The position numbers and the translations under genes are program-made. DNA of 23,021 nt from a virus. The notes under the pieces are model-generated. The model had not been told where the DNA came from. It worked only from the letters and a program-made list of their open reading frames with translations, and did no database searches. Shown one piece after another: positions 15,881 through 20,405 of this stretch; within the stretch, counting starts at the first letter, position 1, and every line of letters begins with the position of its first letter. The DNA is taken from positions 1 to 23,021 of IMG/VR virus record IMGVR_UViG_3300034418_011092; one strand, 5' to 3'.

Positions 15881-16940
15881 ATTTATTGAAGATTATGCTG
15901 GAGGTTTGTTAAACGTCTCCAGGCAAGAGTTGGCTAGCACGGGTGAGGTGCTATCTCAGGATGGATTTTTGTCCGATGCATCTTCTTTTGTCGAAGATGG
16001 CACAGGATCGAAGAGTGGATTAAAGCTTGGACTATCTCTTTGTGAGGTGGTCGATCCTACAACCGAACAAGGCGCAGTTAACGTAAGATACGCCGATAGA
16101 ACTTACGCTAGCATTCGTGATTTAAAAATCTTTTCTACTGCGATTGCATCTGCTCAGGCGGCATTGGCCGATGCCACCTCGTCTTCTATAACAAACCTAG
16201 AGACTGCATTTGAGCTTCTGGAAGACTCCCAAGATTCTCTGCAAAATCAAATAGACACAAATAACACTCTTTTTGATGAAAAAATTGCGAGTATTACTTC
16301 TTCGATTAGCCAAGCAAACTTGGCAACAAACGCAGAACCGGGGATTATAGAAATTGCAACACCCGGCGAGGTTGCTTCTTTTAACGATACGACAAGGGCC
16401 GTGGTACCTAGTACCCTTGGGAGCGTTAGAGGGGTGGCTGATGGATTTGCGTCGTTGGATGGCGATGGTCTACTTCCAGTTACAGAACTACCTCAAATCC
16501 CGGCAGAAAAAATCCCCGTGTTACCATTGAGTAACATTCCAGTACTCGATGATAGCAAAATCCCTCTTTTAGAAGTATCTAAAATACCCGTCCTTCCGGC
16601 GAATAAGCTCTTAACAGCTCCCGTCCCATGGGTAGCAACCGCTGCAAATTTTGAACTAAGCGCTAATTTTACTTTTGCTCATTCAGGGACAGGGACAGAG
16701 TTATTACTAGGAGCGGCAAATACAACTAACGATGTTGTCGGAACATCAGGTTTTATTTATGTTACAAACAGCACAGGCGTAAGCTTGTTGAGCATAAATT
16801 CAACTGATTGGAAGCCTACGATCGGTACTTGGGTTGATCCAGAGACAGGAGAAGACGGCTTATCTGGCAATTTGTTAATAGGCTATTACATAGCCAATGT
16901 AGGCGTGGTAATTTACACAGCAACTAGAGTAGGAACCTAA
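15861..16940 (+). CDS. Tail fibre protein
   Basis: 359 aa. Seen: N-terminal attachment-like domain (1-100); coiled-coil-like helix (about 105-150); EPGIIEIAT with TTRAVVP (159-183), the classical fibre signature of the E-x-G-[IV]-[IV]-E-[IL]-A-T...R-A-V-x-P type; GFASLDGDGLLPVTELP (195-211), the shaft-entry motif; then an octapeptide IP repeat (217-248); and a beta-rich distal domain (about 255-359). This is a typical short tail fibre layout, which binds the host receptor. The start ATG at 15861 overlaps the LRR gene by 20 nt; no SD is visible, suggesting coupling. The next gene begins 1 nt after its stop codon. Confidence 0.85.
   Translation: MADLRSRFIEDYAGGLLNVSRQELASTGEVLSQDGFLSDASSFVEDGTGSKSGLKLGLSLCEVVDPTTEQGAVNVRYADRTYASIRDLKIFSTAIASAQAALADATSSSITNLETAFELLEDSQDSLQNQIDTNNTLFDEKIASITSSISQANLATNAEPGIIEIATPGEVASFNDTTRAVVPSTLGSVRGVADGFASLDGDGLLPVTELPQIPAEKIPVLPLSNIPVLDDSKIPLLEVSKIPVLPANKLLTAPVPWVATAANFELSANFTFAHSGTGTELLLGAANTTNDVVGTSGFIYVTNSTGVSLLSINSTDWKPTIGTWVDPETGEDGLSGNLLIGYYIANVGVVIYTATRVGT
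16509..16604 (+). repeat. Octapeptide IP repeats in the fibre shaft
   Basis: Residues 217-248 hold four successive eight-residue units of pattern [KN]-I-P-[VL]-L-x-x-[SN] (for example KIPVLPLS, NIPVLDDS, KIPLLEVS, KIPVLPAN). An earlier I-P pair at 213 is out of phase. Such regular I-P repeats are common in trimeric fibre shafts. Confidence 0.75.
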
Positions 16941-16941
16941 A

Positions 16942-17784
16942 ATGGCAGGGAACTCGTCTTCGCTATTTATAGGGCGGAATAAAAGAACGTTATTTTTGCC
17001 ATCTATTGATTTTACGACCGTAATTGACACTAGTGGCTCTAATTCCGCGTACTATAACACGTTTTATGTAATAAATAGATACTCAGAGCTAGAGACTAAT
17101 TTAAAAAACTTAGGTATAGGGGCGTTTCCCTCTAGGGTAAATAAATATAGTTTTTGTATTGGCAGCACAGTTGGTACTGCATTGTCAGCAATTGAAAGAA
17201 ACGTAGTAATAAATGGCAGTCTTTTTACAAGGTGGGCAACAGGAGATAATTTTCAAAATGACACCGTAGCTCTTGGAAACCTATCTATAAATTCCCAAGA
17301 CGGAATAATAAATTCTGCAAACTTAGTCAGTGGTACAGATCGAGGATACGACACAAATGCAATAAGAGTGGTCTTTGGGATTTCTAACGACATTACTGCA
17401 AACACCACTCAAACATTTAACACTACGGACCTATTTCCATATAAGTATGTAGGATTACATAGTCTTACGTTTTCTTATATAGCAGGACAAGATCAAGGAC
17501 CAAATCCGGTTCCTGCAGGGACTTGGGTAGGGTTTTTCTATGAAACAAATACATTAGGCACTGCAATCTACATCAACGGAACCGTTATTAACTATAGAAA
17601 AGAAGTGCCCATTGCAAGTGTTGGCGTAGGTGGTCTTACAATAGCATCACAACGTTGTGTTACGCGGGCAATAAATACTAATGGCGCACTATATATCTCT
17701 GAGCAATTTAACTCCGCAGCCCGCGCTACGCAATTATTCGAGTCATTTAGCGAGATTATAAAGGACAACCTGACCCTAGTCTAA
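16942..17784 (+). CDS. Fibre-like beta-rich virion protein
   Basis: 280 aa, rich in S, T, N, G and Y and alternating beta strands (for example FYVINRYSEL near 42-51; VNKYSFCIGSTVG near 66-78). No family is recognised. It begins 1 nt after the fibre gene ends, with AGGA about 11 nt upstream, and it ends the plus-strand operon. Its 3' end overlaps the end of the opposing 115-aa gene by 9 nt. Composition and place suggest a second fibre subunit or receptor-binding tip; this is inference. Confidence 0.65.
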   Translation: MAGNSSSLFIGRNKRTLFLPSIDFTTVIDTSGSNSAYYNTFYVINRYSELETNLKNLGIGAFPSRVNKYSFCIGSTVGTALSAIERNVVINGSLFTRWATGDNFQNDTVALGNLSINSQDGIINSANLVSGTDRGYDTNAIRVVFGISNDITANTTQTFNTTDLFPYKYVGLHSLTFSYIAGQDQGPNPVPAGTWVGFFYETNTLGTAIYINGTVINYRKEVPIASVGVGGLTIASQRCVTRAINTNGALYISEQFNSAARATQLFESFSEIIKDNLTLV

Positions 17785-18123
17785 AAACACTTCCTCAAGG
17801 ATAGATTTTTTTAGCCGAATTGAGTAAATCGGCCCGACTTTTTTAAACACTACCATCATAATATATTCTCTTTCGTCTTTCTTAGTGGGTAAAAGTTGCT
17901 CTCTAATGGAAATATAAGCATCTCTGCCCCCGAGCATAAGCTCAATTTGCTTGGTATCAAATATCCAAGAGATGTCATCTTGGCTTTTTGTGGCTACATA
18001 TAATCCTATCGGGGCGTTATTTAATACGGCGCTCCTAAACCCAGGAATGAGCGTTTTTTCTTTAGAATAAATTCCTTCAAATATAGTCCTAATTTTATCT
18101 TGTTCTTCTGGATTTTCAAACAT
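17776..18123 (-). CDS. Unknown 115-aa protein coupled to dCMP deaminase
   Basis: The frame opens with GTG at 18126 or ATG at 18123. I chose ATG because it shares its A with the TGA of dCMP deaminase (TGATG), a typical coupling arrangement. The protein has mixed alpha/beta character, with hydrophobic strands (APIGLYVATKSQDD near 37-50; EYIMMVVFKKVGPIYSIRL near 85-103) and no cysteine. I do not recognise a family. Its coupling hints at a nucleotide-metabolism or host-takeover role, but that rests on neighbourhood only. The stop overlaps the opposing fibre-like gene by 9 nt, leaving no room for a terminator. Confidence 0.7.
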   Translation of the reverse strand: MFENPEEQDKIRTIFEGIYSKEKTLIPGFRSAVLNNAPIGLYVATKSQDDISWIFDTKQIELMLGGRDAYISIREQLLPTKKDEREYIMMVVFKKVGPIYSIRLKKSILEEVFLD

Positions 18124-18530
18124 CACATTCGCTCCACTTCTACGCCAAGTTTACGAAGTACGTCGATTCCTTCGTTAATTCTATACTCGTTTCTGTAATA
18201 AACTTTTTTAATACCGCTCTGAGCAATCATCTTTGAACAATCAGGACAAGGACTATGAGTGCAAAACAGCTCTGACTTGTCAATGGACTCGGAAGATTTT
18301 GCCATCTTTACCAAAGCATTTTGTTCTGCATGGAGAACAAAGGGATTGGTAGTTCCGTCTTCTAGCTCACAGCAATTGGTATGAAAACCCGACGGAGTTC
18401 CGTTCCACCCATGCGCCAATATGCTCCCGTTTTTAACTACAATTGCGCCTACCTTGAGCTTTTTACAATTAGAAACCTGGGCAAATAGTTCTGCAGTTTT
18501 CATGTACGCTTCTTTTATCTCAGGTTTCAT
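18123..18530 (-). CDS. dcd-like (dCMP deaminase): Deoxycytidylate (dCMP) deaminase
   Basis: 135 aa. It converts dCMP to dUMP, feeding dTMP synthesis in the infected cell. The zinc-dependent cytidine-deaminase motifs are complete: H67-A-E69 (HAEQNAL) and C95-x-x-C98 (SPCPDCSKMI), with GWNGTPSGF (41-49), typical of phage and bacterial dCMP deaminases. It lies within the family's size range and shows no truncation. A good SD (AGAGG) precedes the ATG and a TATAAT hexamer lies about 24 nt upstream, without GTTTAAAG. It is coupled to the 115-aa gene. I infer earlier expression than the structural genes. The symbol is descriptive; dcd properly names dCTP deaminase. Confidence 0.93.
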   Translation of the reverse strand: MKPEIKEAYMKTAELFAQVSNCKKLKVGAIVVKNGSILAHGWNGTPSGFHTNCCELEDGTTNPFVLHAEQNALVKMAKSSESIDKSELFCTHSPCPDCSKMIAQSGIKKVYYRNEYRINEGIDVLRKLGVEVERM

Positions 18531-18553
18531 AAACTGCCTCTAGTGTTGTATAT

Positions 18554-18559
18554 ATTATA
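18554..18559 (-). promoter_or_regulatory. Possible sigma70-type -10 box of dCMP deaminase
   Basis: Perfect TATAAT on the minus strand, with the start codon 23 nt downstream. No convincing -35 hexamer is visible 16-18 nt upstream. It overlaps the end of the gene at 18563-18862 region by position only (just downstream of its stop). A+T-rich context could give this by chance. Confidence 0.35.
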
Positions 18560-18562
18560 TCA

Positions 18563-18862
18563 CTATATGGGCTTGTGGTTTATTTTTTTGATGCCTTGTT
18601 CATCTTTTAAAAACTTTTTATAAGCCTCAAAATGTCTGACGTCTTCTTCGCCTAAAAATACTTTGCCAGTTTTGGGTGGTCTAACTCTTTTCTTTTTAAG
18701 AGCCGGAGGTTCGTAAGTTAGTTCTTCTTGAGCCGTAGCATCATTAAAAAAATTTTCTAGTTCATCTTGAGTAGGAACAGAAGACATTATTACTTCTGTA
18801 TTATGTTGCTCTTGGGACGAACTAGAGTTAGTTAGTTTTGTTGTTTTTCTTCTAGTTGTCAT
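18563..18862 (-). CDS. Unknown basic protein, 99 aa
   Basis: No recognised family. The first 25 residues are T/S/K-rich; residues 30-50 are acidic (DELENFFNDATAQEE); residues 55-70 are very basic and proline-rich (LKKKRVRPPKTGK). It looks partly disordered. Its ATG overlaps the TGA of the preceding 132-aa gene (ATGA), and GAAGAAGAG upstream serves as SD, so it is probably the second gene of a late-type transcript led by the element at 19276-19283. Small virion or scaffold-associated protein is possible, unproven. Confidence 0.65.
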   Translation of the reverse strand: MTTRRKTTKLTNSSSSQEQHNTEVIMSSVPTQDELENFFNDATAQEELTYEPPALKKKRVRPPKTGKVFLGEEDVRHFEAYKKFLKDEQGIKKINHKPI

Positions 18863-19257
18863 ACTCTTCTTCTTTTACATGTGCTGCACCCGGCCCAACC
18901 CTGTACTCTAGACGGGCCAACGTACTGAGTTCCTGGAGCGTCGGTTAAAGGACCGGACTCATATAGCCCTGGAGCAAGACTCGAGCTCTTTCTCGTGGCT
19001 TTTTCTGTCCAGTTTTGCCATCCCCACATATCTTCGGAACCATAGACATGGGGACTTTGTTGAGAGTTGTTTGCCATATTTGCTCTAGTCGCGTAACTAG
19101 GTCCTGGATTTACCCTATTAGAACTCCGTAGGTATCTATCTTGAGATAACGCTTGGCGCACATAAGAGGTGTTTTGCGTAGTTCTGTCTCTATAGTCAGA
19201 GTTGCTACGCGATCCTTCCCAGGATTCATAAGGAGAACTTGATGAATTTATAGCCAT
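18859..19257 (-). CDS. Unknown low-complexity protein, 132 aa, with C-terminal CxxCKRRR
   Basis: The protein is dominated by S, N, R, Y, G and P and lacks long hydrophobic stretches, so it is probably disordered. Two tryptophan pairs (WGWQNW near 78-83) break the pattern. The C-terminus is GCSTCKRRRV, with a C-x-x-C and a basic tail. I do not recognise a family. AGGAAAAAG upstream gives a moderate SD, and GTTTAAAG lies 18 nt before the ATG. Coupled by ATGA to the 99-aa gene. A small virion or packaging-associated part is plausible from context only. Confidence 0.65.
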   Translation of the reverse strand: MAINSSSSPYESWEGSRSNSDYRDRTTQNTSYVRQALSQDRYLRSSNRVNPGPSYATRANMANNSQQSPHVYGSEDMWGWQNWTEKATRKSSSLAPGLYESGPLTDAPGTQYVGPSRVQGWAGCSTCKRRRV

Positions 19258-19275
19258 GTTCTTTTTCCTAATGAT

Positions 19276-19283
19276 CTTTAAAC
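19276..19283 (-). promoter_or_regulatory. GTTTAAAG element of the 132/99-aa operon
   Basis: Exact GTTTAAAG on the minus strand, 18 nt before the ATG at 19257. It is divergent from the plus-strand copy at 19301-19308, with 17 nt between them. Confidence 0.5.
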
Positions 19284-19300
19284 ATAAAATTAAAATTAGG

Positions 19301-19308
19301 GTTTAAAG
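19301..19308 (+). promoter_or_regulatory. GTTTAAAG element of the tail-chaperone operon
   Basis: Exact GTTTAAAG, 25 nt before the ATG at 19334. It is the second back-to-back pair in the window, this time with a 17-nt spacer. Confidence 0.5.
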
Positions 19309-19333
19309 AAAATTACATATATAAGCCATAACT

Positions 19334-19678
19334 ATGCCCTCGAGTAAAATGTCAAGACCTGGCGCAGAAGCAGGAGAACAACTTGATATCTCTAATGATT
19401 TTGATTTTGGAGATCCAGAGGTAGTCCCTGTAGAAGTATCTGAAGGTAAATATATTTATTTAAAAGAGCCTTGTGCAGAGGATCTGATCCACATTTCCGA
19501 TATAAATGACGATGAAAAACTAAGCGAAATTGAGGCCACATTGCAAACAATTTGCGTTCTTCATATGCCAATAAATGGCGGAAAGAAACTAACGATGAAA
19601 GACGCAAAAAAACTCACTGCAAGACAGCTCAAAAAAATTGGAGAAGCAATGGGGGCTCTATTAGGATCAAATGAGTGA
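19334..19678 (+). CDS. Tail assembly chaperone-like protein, 114 aa
   Basis: The middle segment VPVEVSEGKYIYLKEPCAEDLIHI (about 32-55, broken here for description) has the strand-G-strand-E/K-P-x-x-x-D-L pattern of phage tail assembly chaperones. It is followed by a helical C-terminus with an LTMKDAKKLTARQLKKIGEA segment (about 86-105). The family binds tape-measure or tail proteins during tail assembly; known members sit upstream of the tape measure. Here the sheath gene follows three genes later. No SD is evident. It overlaps the next gene by 8 nt. I see no evidence for a programmed frameshift joining the two. Assignment is by pattern, so moderate confidence. Confidence 0.5.
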   Translation: MPSSKMSRPGAEAGEQLDISNDFDFGDPEVVPVEVSEGKYIYLKEPCAEDLIHISDINDDEKLSEIEATLQTICVLHMPINGGKKLTMKDAKKLTARQLKKIGEAMGALLGSNE

Positions 19679-20090
19679 TGAGTACGTAATAGAAAGAGAG
19701 CATAATTACACCGTATCTATAGAAGATAAAAACAAAAAAAGATTAGTATTTAGGGACATAACAGGACAAGATTTAGAGTTTTTAGAAAGGTTTATTAACA
19801 AAGAAAAAGAATTAAACTTAGAAGATGTTATAAAAATTTTGGAATTATTAAATGTTTCAAGTACTTCTATAAGAAAGATTACACCTAGAGTAATCAAAGA
19901 AATATTTGAAATTGTAGCAAAAGAAATACTATGTAATTTTATGACAAAACTTCAGTGGTTAGAAGTTTGTTATGCTTTACAAAATAATTCTTTTGTTGCT
20001 TTATCTTTTTTTGAATCTCAACCAATGACAAAAGTTATGGCAATGATTCAGGTTCATAAGAAAGCAGTCGATGGAATCAAAAGCTCTTAG
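19671..20090 (+). CDS. Second tail assembly chaperone-like protein, 139 aa
   Basis: It begins with AGGA 8 nt upstream and overlaps the previous gene by 8 nt. Residues 13-35 (TVSIEDKNKKRLVFRDITGQ then DLEFL) repeat the beta-strand then D-L-E-F-L layout of the preceding protein, and the rest is helical. The C-terminal third is methionine- and phenylalanine-rich (SFFESQPMTKVMAMIQ near 112-127). I read it as a partner chaperone of the preceding protein, or a small tail-initiator-associated protein. Position between the chaperone and the sheath fits assembly, not catalysis. Function not proven. Confidence 0.45.
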   Translation: MSDEYVIEREHNYTVSIEDKNKKRLVFRDITGQDLEFLERFINKEKELNLEDVIKILELLNVSSTSIRKITPRVIKEIFEIVAKEILCNFMTKLQWLEVCYALQNNSFVALSFFESQPMTKVMAMIQVHKKAVDGIKSS

Positions 20091-20096
20091 AAATAA

Positions 20097-20339
20097 ATGA
20101 CCGACGAATTACGCTTAAAACTTATTTTAATCTTATGCTCAGTAACAGTTGATAAAAACCAATCTAGGTTAAGGGAACTTGTGCAAGTTTGCTCTTACTA
20201 TGTGACTGATAATGATTTTAATAAGATTATGCGTAAGTCTTTAAAAATCTTAGAAACACAAAAATGCGGTATTGAAAGCTGCACGGATTGGCTAATGAAT
20301 AATCTTTTTGAGTTGTACAAGAACAATTTGGAAGATTAA
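20097..20339 (+). CDS. Unknown helical protein, 80 aa
   Basis: A small protein starting ATG at 20097, 6 nt after the preceding stop. It is helical, with hydrophobic segment LILILCSVTV (about 8-17) and paired cysteines (C57, C62). No family recognised. It belongs to the tail-assembly operon by spacing. Only a weak purine-rich site precedes it. The same string ATAAATGACCG recurs at 20345-20355, just before the sheath promoter. Confidence 0.6.
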   Translation: MTDELRLKLILILCSVTVDKNQSRLRELVQVCSYYVTDNDFNKIMRKSLKILETQKCGIESCTDWLMNNLFELYKNNLED

Positions 20340-20358
20340 AGGTTATAAATGACCGTTT

Positions 20359-20366
20359 GTTTAAAG
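20359..20366 (+). promoter_or_regulatory. GTTTAAAG element upstream of tail sheath
   Basis: Exact GTTTAAAG, 39 nt before the sheath ATG, the longest leader of the set. It lies in the 66-nt gap after the 80-aa gene. Confidence 0.5.
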
Positions 20367-20405
20367 ATCGATTGAAAGGCCTCTTACTTTGTAAAGAATT
20401 ATTTT

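Noticed and set aside
17776-17784. Terminator between convergent operons
   Set aside because: The two genes overlap by 9 nt at their 3' ends and no stem followed by a T-run is visible.
19640-19680. Programmed frameshift joining the two chaperone-like genes, as in lambda gpG/gpGT
   Set aside because: The second frame has a TAG at 19662-19664 just before its ATG, so the overlap is only about 14 nt and has no slippery heptamer in the right frame; the second gene has its own AGGA site.
20348-20374. Eight-codon frame before the sheath as a leader peptide
   Set aside because: It spans the GTTTAAAG element, so it would begin upstream of the expected transcript start.
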